Program-made: the position numbers and the translations under genes | Assembly: GCA_034336665.1 (NCBI GenBank) | Contig: JAPFBE010000003.1 | Span: 40,274,360-40,338,359, forward strand | DNA: 64,000 nt | Source: Luscinia megarhynchos | Lineage: Eukaryota > Chordata > Aves > Passeriformes > Turdidae | Reading direction: 5' to 3' | Part shown: piece by piece, positions 25,281 through 38,600 of the stretch | Numbering within the stretch: position 1 is the stretch's first letter | How the letters are laid out: each line of letters starts with the position of its first letter | Notes under the pieces: generated by a model | Told to the model about the DNA's origin: nothing | Database searches by the model: none | Seen by the model: the letters and a program-made list of their open reading frames with translations, nothing else

Positions 25281-26340
25281 ATGTAGAGGAGTGCATGGAA
25301 TAGGGTGTATGATCAGATCTGTATTGTGTGACTTGGAGAGGTATGTATCTAGGAATGACCAATAGGAAGAGAAACTGAAATATGTGTGGAAAGGACTGAA
25401 AATTTAGGGAGGTATAAATGTGGAACATGGCATTAAGGCAGACATAGCTACAGGACTGAAATATTAAGAAATGGTAACAGGAAGAGCAGGTTTTTGGAGA
25501 AGAGTGGTAAGGATGAGTCAGGGAATGCGGTAATTTTGTATGATGGAAGACAAATATGCTGCTGCTTAGAAACAGTGTTTGAAGCAACTGAGCAGGAGCA
25601 AGGGAAACACCAAACTGGGGAGCACTGGGAATTGAGGTGGGACAGGGATATAGGCAGAAGTTGTGGGTTGTGTTGAAGAAAAGTATTTGGGCATGGATGG
25701 TAAAGTAGGTGATGTATAAAAGCTATGAGGTTCTTCATGGGGCTGAAGTGTTTGGGATCGGTAGAATGAGACAGGAACGACAGATGTGGTGAGATTGTAG
25801 GGGGTTGTATGGTTGCAGGAGTGGGTGTGGTGTGTGCTGATACCAGGCAGCGGTGTGTTGATTAGATGGGTGAGGAGAGCGTGTGGAAGAGGCTTGCAAA
25901 GTGTGTGACTGTGTTAAGGTGAGGAAGGTGTTTGAAAGCACCCGGCAGGAGGTGGGTGTGTGGGCATTGAGGGGTGTGGAGTTGCACTGGAGAGATTGCT
26001 CAGAGCTACCAGCTGAGGCACACGAGGGTGCAGCAGCGTGAAGATGTACGGAGAAACAACATACGTATGAACGCTGATGGTGGGGAGGTGGCAGGTGTTG
26101 TCACATCTGGGAGAAAGTTGAGTAGGCGAGGCTGGAGAAGGGCACAGGACAGCACAGGGGTGGAGGAGTGTGAGTCATGGCAGTGAGAAAGGTTTGAGTC
26201 AGGAGCAGCACGGGGGAGGCACGGGATAGGGAGGCACAGGATGGAGAGGCACGTTGGGGTGGCACCTACAGACTTCAGAAAAGCAAAGGGGATGTAGAGA
26301 GAAAGCGTACGCTGTGTAACTGTGTTAAGGGCGCGTGAGC
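25281..26340 (+). repeat. G-rich, C-poor strand-skewed region with local repeats
   Basis: The plus strand has far more G than C; by hand count 25741-25860 has 53 G and 11 C. Degenerate repeats occur: TGTGTGACTGTGTTAAGG near 25901 recurs as TGTGTAACTGTGTTAAGG near 26312, and GAGGCACRGG-like units recur between 26215 and 26265. No coding potential was recognised. Confidence 0.6.
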
Positions 26341-26606
26341 CTAAGAGCGGAGCCGATGATCGGTTTATTGATGCGGGTAGCGTAGGGAGGATGGTAAAGG
26401 ATGCGCTGCGTGCGGGGCAGCGGGAGCACCGGGACGCGCGGGATGGAGCTCCTTAGCGCGGCGGTGCCGGGGGGCTGGGGAGGCGCCGCGGGAGGAGGAT
26501 GCCGGGAGGGAGAAGGACGGGATTAGTGCCGGGCACGGAGCCGAAGGGCCGTGGGGCGGGCGGGAGGCGGCACAGCCCGGCGTCACTGCCGCCTCCCCTC
26601 CCGCAG

Positions 26607-26676
26607 GCCGGGGCTGCTATAGCGACGCGGAGGACGCCGGCGCCGAGCGGAGCCGCAGGGACGGAGCCCGGACATG
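26607..26676 (+). other. DZIP1 start exon, possible internal splice form
   Basis: The initiator ATG at 26674-26676 is followed at once by GTGAGC, so only Met is encoded before a 74-bp intron. A good acceptor (CCTCCCCTCCCGCAG) ends at 26606. The 70-nt segment 26607-26676 could therefore be spliced onto an upstream 5' exon such as one near 23146, or transcription may start nearby. Confidence 0.5.
26674..26676 (+). CDS. DZIP1: DZIP1 coding exon 1 (initiator Met only)
   Basis: ATG directly before the donor GTGAGC. The next exon continues [10 protein letters not shown], matching human DZIP1 which starts MPFQKHVYYP. This supports both the start and the tiny intron 26677-26750. Confidence 0.85.
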
Positions 26677-29600
26677 GTGAGCGCCGGGCCGGGCGGTGGG
26701 CGGCGGGGCGGGAGTGCCGGGCCGGGCTGAGCCGTGTCTCTCTCCCGCAGCCCTTCTCCCAGCGCACCTACCAGCCGCCGGCGGCCGGGCCCGGCGCGGG
26801 GCCCGTGGCGTTTCCCGCGTTCCAGTTCCGCGGGCGGCACGAGAACCCGGACTGGCGGCGGCTGAGCACCGTGGACGTGGAGCGGGTGGCGCGGGAGGGG
26901 GACGTGGCGGCCCTGCAGGCGCACCTGGAGCATGTCACCTTCTGCAGCGCCGAGCGGGAGTGCTGCCCGCACTGCCAGGGCCCCGCAGACCCGCTGCTGC
27001 TGAAGCTGCTGCGCCTGGCGCAGCTCTCCACCGAGTACCTGCTGCACACCCAGGAGTACCTCAGCGCCCAGCTCGGCAACCTGGAGGAGGCTCTGAGAGA
27101 GACGCAGGCACAGCGTGACCAGCTCGGCAAGGAGGTGGCCCAGCGCTCGCAGGAGATCCAGGGACTCAAGGAGGAATGCCGGCGGAGGAAGAAGATGATC
27201 AGCACCCAGCAGATGATGCTGGAAGCACGAGCCAACTACCACCAGGTGAGAGGAGAGGGCCTGGTGGCCCAGTCACCCACACCTTGTCACCTCTGAGCCT
27301 GCTGGGGTGGGCAGCAGAGCAGCCCCTCTCCTGGGGTGCAGTTGCTTACTGGGTGAAAGGATGGAACTGCAAGGACCAATGACCTTGCAAAAGGAATTGC
27401 ATTGCTGGCATTCGTTTTCTATCTGTGTTTTAGAGACTCTTGGGAGAGTGGTACATCACCTTTAAGAAATCCTCTTTTCACTAACAGGTGCTCTTTACTC
27501 TTGATTTGCTTTAGATGCATCTGAAATGTCAGATACACACACACACAAAACCTGTGATGAGCATGTTACTACTTTGTCGTGTTGCTGTCTTTCCTTGTCT
27601 GTCAACTGCATGGTCAGAAAACACACTGGGCAAATGCATCAGAACTGATGCTGAGCACTAATAGACTGTCTGTGAGAAGTCACTGTCCTGCACTGATGTT
27701 CTCCAGGCACAAAGTTTCTGCTTGTGTATGTGACTCAAAGGTGACTCAGGCAAGAAGGTAAAGAGCTTCAGTGAGTTAGCTCAGCCCTGATTCCACAACA
27801 ATCTGTTCCTTAAGGGTCTTCCTTAAGAACCTTAGTACATAGCTGTTCTCACTGACAGTGTTATGGCACTCTGCTTTTATTGGGAGTGTTTTTTGTCTCG
27901 CTACAATGGTGGGGTAGTTTGATTTAAGTATTTTGCAGCAGCAGCATTTTATGGTTTCAGGAATGCAAATTTCAGCTTCAAATGTAATCTGAAGTGTAAA
28001 GGGTACACTGGGCACAGACTTGACATGATTTCAGGCTAGCTCTGTATGTTTAAAGTTACAGGCAAAGTTCAATATTTAAGACATCAGCTAAGTTGGCTCA
28101 AATGTTTCTGTAAGACAAAAGGTACCTTATGCCCCAAGAGAAGAACTATACTTGAGGCAAGGTTCATGCATTCAAGTGTTAGTCTGAAGGACAAGCTGCT
28201 GATATGGTATTATTTACAAAAAAACCTTTATGGAACTCACAAAGCTGTTTGTCCTGTGCTGCAAAAGAAAACTGATTGCATGTGCCATTTTATGTGTAAA
28301 TCTTAAATAATTCTCATACTATGATTGCCAGTTTTCCGGAAATATTTGTAGTGTGCAACTATCTCTGTGGAAGATGGAAAACGTGGCAGTGGACTTATCT
28401 CATTGCTAATCTATTCAATGGCATTTGCAGTAAAACAGAGATGGAAATCTATTTCCCATTTGTAAATTGATTTCATATAAACTTATCTCTCCCTTTTCTT
28501 CTCTGTTAGTAATTTCTTTTCTCTAGAAGTTATTTAAATTCACATGAGTAAAATGAGTTCAAGTTTGAATGCCAGAGATAAATTAAACTCTTCCCAGTGT
28601 TTAAAATGCAGTGTGATCAGTAAACAATAGCTGTGTGATATTTATCTGTGCTATGATCGGTGTTGCCAGATAATAGGGGCTTTACTAGTGTTCCTGAGAG
28701 GGTAATTCAGATCCCATCCCCTCAAAGTCTTGGATGATTCTCAAATAAGCCCATTACTTGTTTACAAATAAGCCTTCTTTTTAGCAGAGATGCACTTTAC
28801 AGCTAATGTGAATGTTTTGGAATTCAGATGTAATGCCTTTAATCCAACACCAATATAAGTTTAACCATGAAATGCTACTATAAAATGGTACCCATACCTA
28901 CAAGTCATAAATTTAAGACTTCTTGGTCAGTACCTTCATGTGAGTAACACAAATTTAATTTTAAATAATATTTTTCACTTTTTTGATATTTTGTTCAGAA
29001 GTCTTACATTCTTATGTACAATGTAGTCATAAAGTACATGTTATGGTTAACACTGTGCAAAGTAGTTGCAAGAAAAGTGTTGCATAATTCAAAACCTAAA
29101 TATTTCCTGTGTTAATCCTGTCTCCCGTAGTAAGAGCTTTCTTTCACTACCAGCAAGTCAAACTGACATGAAGCTTGTGCTTGAATGGGTAACATTATTT
29201 CACAGCCAATTTAATTCTGTAAATCATGTGCAATCTGTTACACTGTAAGCTCCCTCTTGGTTGGCAGTAATGCTTTGCTGCCATACTATATCACTTTATT
29301 TTTCTTTTATATTAGGTCTTGCATTTGCTCAACATAATTTGTCTTAATTATTCATGTCTTTAGTGTTTGCTGAAAAGCATATTTTATAGGATACCAAATT
29401 ACCAGTGGCAGCATTTTAAATATAATATGAAATCTGGGAATTTCACATAATCACAGAATCATTTAGCTTAGAAAAGATCTCTGAGATCATCAAGTCCAAC
29501 CTTTGACTGATCAACATCTTGTCAACTAGACATCATGTCACTAAGTGCAGTGTTCATTTATTTCTTGAGCACCTCCACCACTTGGCAGTCCATGCCAATA

Positions 29601-32600
29601 TTTAATCACCCTTTTAATGAAGAAATTCCTTCTGATGTCTAACCTGAAACTTCCTGTCACAGCTTGAGGCTAAGTCCTCTTCTCCTGTCTTTTGTTGCCT
29701 GGGGGAAGAGGCTGACTCCTGTGTAATTGCACCCTCCTTTCAAGCAGTTGTAAAGAGTGGTAAGATCTGAGCCCCCTTTTCTGCAGGCTAACCAGCCCCA
29801 GCCCCCTCAGCCAGTCTTTGTTGGTCTTACCCTCCAGACCTTTCACCAGTTCCACTGCCCTTCTCTGGACATGATCCAGCACCTCAATGTCCTTCTTGTA
29901 GTGAGGGGCCCAGCATTGGACAAAAGATTTGAAGTATGGCTCCAGCAAGGCTAAGTATAGAGGGACAATCAGTGCTCTGGTCCTGCTAGCCACAGTACTG
30001 CTGATACAAGCCAGGATGACACTGGCTTTCTTGGCCACTGGGGCACACCCTGGCTCACGTTCAACAGCTGTTGACCAGCACTGCCTAGTCCTTTTCCACT
30101 GACTAGCTTTATAGACACTGCCCCAAGCCTGTAAAGCTGCAGGGGGTTTTGTGGCTGGAGTCAAGGACCTGGTTCTTGCCCTTGCTGTACCTCATAAAGT
30201 TGGCCTCAGGCTATCAACCCATCCTATCCAGATTCTTCTGTTCAGTTGGTGTTGTCTGCAAATTTACTGAGGGTACACTCAATCCCCACATCAAAATCAT
30301 CAATAAATGTATTTAACTGGGCTGTCCGCAACACTGATCCGTGGGGACATGGCTGGTGACCAGATGCCAACTGGATGCCACACCACCACAATTTCTGGGC
30401 CTGTCCATCCAGCCAGTTCTTAACCCAGAGAAGAGTGCACCTGTCCAAGCCATGAACTGCCAGCTTTCCCAGGAGAATGCTGTGATAGATGTTGTCTGCT
30501 GAAGTCCAGGTAGGTAATATTCACAGCCTTTCCCTCACCCACTAGGCAGGTCACCTGGTAATAAAATGATCAGGTTAGTCAGGCAGGACCTGCCTTTCCC
30601 AAACTCATGCTGGCTGGGCCTGATTGCTTGGTTGTCCTGTCTGTGATCACACTGAAGATGTTCTGTTCTAGAGCATTGACAGGCAGTGAGGTCAGGCTGA
30701 CAGGCCTGTAGCTGCCCAGATCCTCCTCCTGGCATTGATCATGGTGACAAGGTCTTGAACCAGTTAATCTGGTTTTTTATTATCATATCACACTGATAAG
30801 TAAAAATTACTTTTTTGAGTGGTTTGTTAAAATACATTTATTTGAAAAAAAAGTATGAAATAGAGGTAATGAATGACCCTAAAGTGATGAGGGGCCCTCA
30901 TACATAGTCTTAAAGAATGTTACAGAGTTTGTAGATGTAGCTTCTGTCCTTGTACTATCTATCTATTTTTAATATATTCTGAACATTAGTAGAATGTATT
31001 TTGAAGGTGAACAAAAAGGATATTTCAAAAAGGGTAGGATCCAAATTTGACTTCAAATTTTTATTCAAAACTAGTAGGCAAATTTCTAGAAACAGTAGGT
31101 AAATACTGGAAACAGTAATTGAAACAACTTTGTGTTTCAGAAGGATTCTAGGTAGGATACTAATGTAGCTACATACCTTTTCTTACAAAATTGTGTACTG
31201 TTACTTTACCTTGTTTGAAATGGGTGAGTATTTTACATGTCCTTTGAGTATTGCCATCTTACAACTCATACACTCAAACCCATCTTTATTGGCTTTTTCC
31301 AGCTGTGTGGTGCTCTACTTTGTGATGTTGCAGGAATCTTAAGAACACCTGAGCTGCCTGTTGGCTGGAGTCTGTGTATTTTGCTGAAGAGGGTTGTCAT
31401 GCCTTTTCCTTATAGTTCTCTACCTACATATGTGAATCCTTGTCTATGGTTTATATCTGAATTTGAACTTGCTTGGCCAGAGTCTATTCTGTTCAGTTTG
31501 AACAATGCCTAGCACAATCAGATTCTTGCTCATGACCATCACTGTGAAACTTCAGAGAGCATTAATAATATGCTTATGACTGTACAGAAGTTGGGTGCCA
31601 TGAGAATTTTTGTTCCTGTTCTTGTAAGATGGAATTTGTTAAATTTACCTTTTTTTTACATAGGACCAAAATGTATAATCCTGTTAAAAATCTTAACCAC
31701 TGTATTTCCCAAAAAGATGTTATTAATGCTTTTTAAACTGTTTTTTTGTTTTGTTTTTGTTTTGTTTTGTTTTGTTTTGTTTTGCAGTGTCCATTTTGTG
31801 ATAAGGCTTTTATGACCTATTCCTTTTTACAAGGTCATATTCAAAGGCGTCACCCAGGAGAGTCTGAGATCGGTATGTACTTTAATGCTATCCAAAAAAT
31901 TGAGAAAGGTAGTTTAGGAAAGTGTAAATGTAGTGAGGATGTGCAGTCCATGATTTTGTGTAACTTGGAAGAAAAGTTTTTTCTTTTCATTTTTAGGTGG
32001 CAGACCCCAGTGCGGGTAAATGCAAGTGCCACTGGCTGATACAATGTATTGGGCAACATATGTTTCAGTCTCTGGAAAATAGTTAACAAAAGCCTGTGGT
32101 GCAGCATCTTTTCAAACTAGCATTTCTGTTGAATATTTTAGCCAGTAGCACAGAGCACAGCTCTGAACTTTAGTTCAGAGCACAGTTTCTCTTTAGGCAT
32201 GGATGTTATGAAGGCATGGGTAAAATGAACAAGCTGAACTAAGGAAATATATTTGTAAATATATAATAATTATTAATACAGAAATAGTCCACCCCACCTG
32301 AAATCAGTTTGAGTAGGATCAGCCTCTCCTGAACTAAACAGACTGTAAAATGTAGTGAGAAACTGTTAAGAGCAGTCTAACTTCATCATCTATGATAATC
32401 AAGATTTTTTTACCACTTACTTGCATACTTTTTTCTCTCTTCACTAAAAGATATTTAGTTTGAAAGACGATATTCTCAAAATATCTTTCATTTATATTGA
32501 ATTTCTCTTCTTCCTGCTAGGTTGCATGCTTATGTTTTATTGCTAAGGACTAACAAGTATTGACAAGTGACAGTGATTAGAAACAAGTTAGAAGAAAAGG

Positions 32601-35600
32601 AGCATTTGGGAGGAGAAAAAGTGGGAGGAATCTAATAAGGTCTGAACTGTAGCTTGTCAGGCAAATGGAACAGCAGCAAGAGTGAGAGAAGTCTGAATAA
32701 ATGGCTGAGGAAGTGTGAATATATTGGAAGAAGAAATAAGCTCTTGTGCACCTTACACTTGATAAAAATGATGGTGGAAGATGCTGCAGAAACAGTTAAA
32801 GTAATTGTTATATAAAAGAATTAGCCCAAAATGGCTCTATGGGGAAAATATCCCATGCAGTTATTTCTGAAATAATATTCAGATTCCCTGGTGATGGGCA
32901 AGTAAATCCTTGGTAAATCAGTGGAATATTTCACAATTGAAGATTGTTGTGATTTTTGCGTATTTTAACATTTTTGTTTGATATTCCCCCAATTCTTTCC
33001 GCATAAATAATTTGTTGTATTCCAAGTGGACTCCTTACAAAAGTTATTTAGAATAAACTTAGCCTAAGAGATTGAATAGCTGAGGTTCACTTTGTCCTTC
33101 ATACATCCTTTTTATGTACCTGTGTTGCTTAGATTCCTTTGAAATTAGGCTATAGAATACTTTTCCATGTAAATATTTCATTAACTATTTCACATGTCAG
33201 TGGTACAAGTATTTGAGGATAAGTTAGCAGTGCAGAGAATATTTGTATTTAAAAGCATCTATGGAGAACCATGGTAGTGGAAGGGAAATGGTCTAAGAAA
33301 GTCAGACTTTGTGAACACTAGAAATGTATTTGCAGTATTACAGTTCCAGAAATTACAACAAACCTTTAAAAAATATCTGTTTCCTTCAAACAGAACAGAA
33401 GAAGAAAGGAAATATAGAAAAAATGCAGGATGAGATTGAAAAACTGAAGGAGCAGTTGCAGTTCACCAAGTCCCAGCTAGAGTCTGAACAACAGGCTAAT
33501 TTGGCCAGGTTGTCTAAGGTAATACATACTGAGTAATGTCTCAAAAGAGTTAGCACTTCGAACTGTGTTCGCTCAGCCCAGAGAAGTACTGGATTTCCCA
33601 ATGTTGAACACTTTGGAGATTCAACTGGACAAGATCCTGGGCTACCTTTTCTAGTTTTTGCTGTTATCAAGAAAGGCTGGACCAGGTTATCCTGGAGGAT
33701 AATCCCTTCCAACCTGATAGTCTATGATGGATGATGATTTTCATCCTTGTTTTCAGAGGAAACCCTGATCTTCTGTAAAACATGAAGTATTTTTTGTCCT
33801 GAACTCAGCTTCAGTCCTTTTGTTCCCTCTTTCTTGAAAGTCTTCGGTTTCCATTTTCAAAAGTACTGAATGGCCAAATTAAAAGCTGGTAGAGTTTCAC
33901 TTAGGACTGCAGGCACTTTCAGAATAATGGGTCTTGGCCCTGTATGGACATGTGGAAGGTATTCTACTCACTCCTTCTGTGCCTACCTTTTGAGACATAC
34001 ATCTATAACTTACTTATCATGCACCCAAAGCATTGTTTTGTTTATGAGATGGACCTTGGAGTATTCATAACAGTACAGTGTAGATTTTTTTGTGCCTTAG
34101 GGGCCCCTTTTGAAGTCACTCAGCTGAGACTCTTAACTGCAAGGGGACTACCTGGAATGTCCTGAAGCTACAGTCTGCAGTGTTACACAACAAGAATCTT
34201 TCAAAACTTCTGTTTTTCTTGGATGTCAGGGAAGAAAGAAATGTATGCATGGTTACAGTTTGTCTGCCCTGACTGACATCCACTGTCAGGTGTAATAATG
34301 TTGCTGTCTTTTGATTGAAAGAGCAGATCTTTCCCATGTTGGGTTTTTTCTTTTAGAGAACTGCTATTGGAAGGAATTAGTATATAAACTGCCATGATTC
34401 CTATTCTTGATCCCTTCTGCTCATTTGAGGTGAAAGGATACTAGTATTCCAATGATTGCATGTTGTAGTTAAGAGAGCAAATTCAGAGGGAATGCTGTGA
34501 TGGAATAATGTAGGTGTTTCCTAAAAGATATGTCTGTCCTGGAGAGTGAAATGTAGGACTTTAAACAATTTGAGAACTATATAAAAATGTATTACTGTGT
34601 AGTGGAATGGTTGAAGTAATCTAATGGATAAAGTGGGGTAAATGTATACGGGGATAAAATAGTTCTTATTTCGTCTATGAAACAATGGGTTCTGAGCTGA
34701 GTGCTGTTGCTGAAGGGCAAGATCTTAAACTTGTGATACATAGTCCTGGGGAAATGTTAGTAGCAGCTAGCAAAAAAAAATCAAATATTACTAATTATTC
34801 TGAAAAATCACTGTGCAAGCCACAGCCTAAATATGTTGTGTGAGTCTGGTCCCTTCATCTCAAAAAAAAGATAGGATAAAGCTATAAAAGTTATGAAGAT
34901 GGGCTACAAACATGATCAGTCAGTATTTAGAATGACTGAGTATGCTGAGAGTTGTCAGTCTGAAGAAGAGACAAGCAGAATTACACAGAGTGAACAGTGA
35001 TGAACCATTCCCTCTGTGCTCCAGTTCAGGGCTCAGAATCTATGAAATGTTTCTAGCAGCAGCCAGATTCAAACAACTGCAACAAGAAAAGTACTTGGCT
35101 CTTCATGCAGCTGGTGGACCTCATTGGTGAAAGGTGTTGCAGTTGCTAAAAGCTGATGCAGCTGCATGGGATGACTGCAAAGTGTATGAGGAGAAATGTA
35201 TTGAGGTTCATGGAGTTAATGAAGTTCACAGAACTGTATCAGGCTCCAGAAGTCCTCTGAGCTGAAAACGGCTGGCAACTTAGAGACTGTGAAGGAGAAC
35301 ATGCACTTTTGCTTGCCCCAGTGTTGGCCTTTCTTTCTTACACCTAAGGCCTTTGTGAGAAACAGGATGCTGATCTAAGTGGGTCTTTGGTATAACCAAG
35401 TAGGGTTGTTTGTGTGTGCCAAAACTGTTTTGAAGCATACTTGTTTAGCTAGCAAAATGTATCATTTGCTACCCTAGAATTCTTAAAAAAACTGGTGGTT
35501 TTAATGTTTTTTGATGTCACAGTATTTCCCAAATATTGAAAGTGACTGCATTCTACATGTAGTTTGGGAGCTTCAATTTGTATTGAATGTGAGGGAAAAT

Positions 35601-38600
35601 AACAAATAATGTTTGTTTTTTTTTTTTAATTTCAGGAATGTGAGCAGCAAAAATCAAAAGAAGAAGAGATTCTACAATCATTTAATAAATGGAAAGATGA
35701 GGAAAGAGAGAAATTGGCTGATCAAATAGAAAAAGTGAAAGATATGTTTATGAAAGAGCTTAAGGAGTTATATTCAAGAAATTCAACCTTAGAAAATGTA
35801 AGCAATTCAAATTTTCTAGCATTTTAAAGCATGAATCCCTTACAATACGTGGCAGTGAACTTCACATATTTGAAATGTGATAAAGTTCTTCCTACAGAAC
35901 TCTAAAAATAATGATTGAACGATAGCTGTAATTGTATCTTTGTATACAGATATTTTATTAACATAATTTCAGGTTGCAGGGGATTTTTTTAAATTTAAAG
36001 GATTGTTTTGTACGAATTAATGATCCCTTTAGCAATTATGTCAGTTTTTCTTTACTCCTCAGCCTCTGAATTCCTATTTATGGGTTAGTAGATATTCTTG
36101 TGGTTGATGCAAGTTAGGTATCCTTATGTTAATATTCTCATAAGTGGTATGGAGGACACTAACCTCTGCCTTATAGTCCTGATAGAATTTGTGTGTTTTC
36201 AATACATGCTTTGGAAATGCTCACTAGCAAGAGAATCATAAAAGTATGGCTGGGTCAGAAAACAAATCTGCCTGGCATTACCAGAGCAGCTTATATTTTG
36301 TAGCTGCTATGTCCTGTGTACTTTTAGAAGTCATATTTATGCTAGATGTAGATATTATTAATTATGCTAAATTTGATAAGTGTTGAGCTCACAGGAAATG
36401 GGAGAAGTATCTGATGCAATCTCTGCATAACTGTGTTGTATTCCTCCTCCCTCCTATTAGCAACTGTTAGAATTACAGAAGTCCAATACACAACTAAAAT
36501 CCAATTTAGGAACACTGAAAGACGTCCAAGAATTTACAGAGGAGAAACCTCAGCGTCCTCAGGAACATCCAGATGTGGTTAGACTTCTGGAAAAACAGGT
36601 AACACTGTAACTTAATGTATTGCTTTTTACAGATTACTTGCCTTCTTTTTATTTTTGTTCCCTCTCTGAGTAGGATATGAAATCTGTAAGTAAAGTTTTT
36701 GTTCTTCTCAATGCCAAAAATAGCTGGTTTTGAAGATTAATACTATCCATATAATGGCAAACTAGGATTTATTTTCTTTATCCTTTATAAATGAATTAAT
36801 TGTTATTTATTGATATTCTTTTATTCTGTATTATTAAATATATCTCTCTTTGCCAAGTGTGGTGGCAGTTCAATTCCAGAATGCTCTAATGTTTGCTCAT
36901 CTGTGAGGCCACTTACAGAAAAATGGGAATATTCCATTTCCCAAAATGAAAAAGAAAATTAGGAAACTTTCTGACAGGATTTTCCAACCTGTGCCTTTTG
37001 TTTACTTTTATGGTTTTTGGGATGTGAAGGTTTTAGTTTACTGCTGGTATTATACAGAAGTTTGGTCACTTCTGCTCTAAAATGTGCAAAACTTAATTTT
37101 GCTTTATGGGGCTTTTTATTTCATCAAAGAAAATTGGCTTAGCTCTAAAATTAATATGTTAATTTTGGGGTTTTGTCATTATTACACCAAATACATTGTT
37201 AATGAGTGTTCAAAATTACATTATTAAGAGAGAAAATTCTCTCCTCTTACTACTCTTTTTGTTGATACATAGACATGTATCCAAATGCTTGTGTATTCCT
37301 CACTCACACTGACTCCATATACAAATCAAAGAGCAAACACAGTTTCTAGAGTGATTGGTAAGAAAACCACACTGAGATATATAAATCATGCTAATAACTG
37401 TTCTAGGCATTAAATACTGGGTTACTCAAATTTCATATATCTGTCATCCTTTTGGTATATATGCTTTATTTAGAAAAATAAAGTTGCATATGTTGAACTA
37501 AATGCTCATGTGTTATTAACAAGAAACAAAGCTGCATATATCAAACTAAATGTGCTGTTCACAAGAATTAACATGGATTTACTCTATGCAGGAAAAAAAG
37601 TGGATGTCTTTACTACAAGCCCTCCGTCATGACCATGACACAGAAAAGTCCCTGGTAAGTGGCACAGCAAACCACTTACACCTAAAGGAGACATTTTTTT
37701 TCTTTACCCTTTCAGTAGTTCTTGATATGCTCTTGTACAACTCCCAGATATCAAGAGTTTATAAGAGTGTGTCCTCTTAGGTGTATTTATCATCTCTGTG
37801 TTTCTGTTATGGTAGGATCTTGGTGTTTCAGTTAAGGCCAGGGTTGAAACTGAATTTATAATTTCAGAATCTAATAGAAAACTGAAACTGTGTCTTTTGA
37901 AGAGCTTACAGATGATTTTGTGAGCACTGTATTATATAGCATTTTCTGTGTTATGTGGGTAGGCTGAATAGTGGAGGTATGGCTTGCCAATGTGTCACTT
38001 TCATTCACTCTATACCTGCTGCTACCATGGACCTATGACATATGTCTCAGTCTTTTTTTTCTTCTTCCTACCATTTCTCTATTGCTTTTTCTGTTGCAGC
38101 TTTCTAATGCAGAATCTGTTCAGCTTTTCCAGGAGTAAAGACCATGGCTTTTTATTTTGCATCAGTTTATATATTTTACTATAAAAAGCTTTATTCCTCA
38201 GATTTTTTTTTTTACATCTGCATTTCTTTTTAATCTCTTTCCTGCTTTGTTTCTCTTGCTTCTTTTCCTGTCATTTTCCTTTCATCTGCGTGACCATGTA
38301 AGAACTGAGCAAATCATAGTGGTCTGACCAATGCTTCTCCTCCTCTGGCAAGAAAACATTGGGGACGAACCATGGAACAGTTCCCAAAGAGGATGTAGTT
38401 AAAGATACACCCACATACAAGGCAAGAATAGAATAAGGGAGGAGTAATGTAAGTATTGCATTTGGGATGGTGCACCTAAATAATGTTCCCTTTCTTCCAC
38501 ATTTGGAGTTAATATACTAGGTTTATTATATAAATTCACGCATCACCTCCTTCAAGTATCATTACTGGACACTGTTTATAATTAAAATATTTTTATAGAT

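Larger units (their letters stand above)
26330..27295. promoter_or_regulatory. CpG island covering the DZIP1 5' coding exons
   Basis: CpG-dense, GC-rich block of nearly 1 kb that includes the start-codon exon and the large exon 2. It is flanked by the skewed region on the left and AT-rich intron 2 on the right. Probable proximal promoter or promoter-adjacent region. Confidence 0.75.
27246..31787 (+). other. DZIP1 intron 2 (4.5 kb)
   Basis: Contains a CR1 copy on the minus strand (29446-30760), a short (CA)n near 27538-27547 and a (TTTTG)n tract at the 3' end. The remainder is unique AT-rich sequence. Confidence 0.85.

Noticed and set aside
26583..27242. Minus-strand open frame of 219 codons over DZIP1 exon 2
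   Set aside because: Shadow of the real exon on the opposite strand, caused by GC-rich codon use.
29670..30164. 164-codon minus-strand frame in DZIP1 intron 2 as a separate gene
   Set aside because: It is CR1 ORF2 C-terminal sequence with an inverted CR1 tail next to it; a dead transposon.
34890..35260. Possible transposon or retrocopy in DZIP1 intron 4
   Set aside because: Some phrases resemble repeat consensus, but I could not assign a family or define ends.
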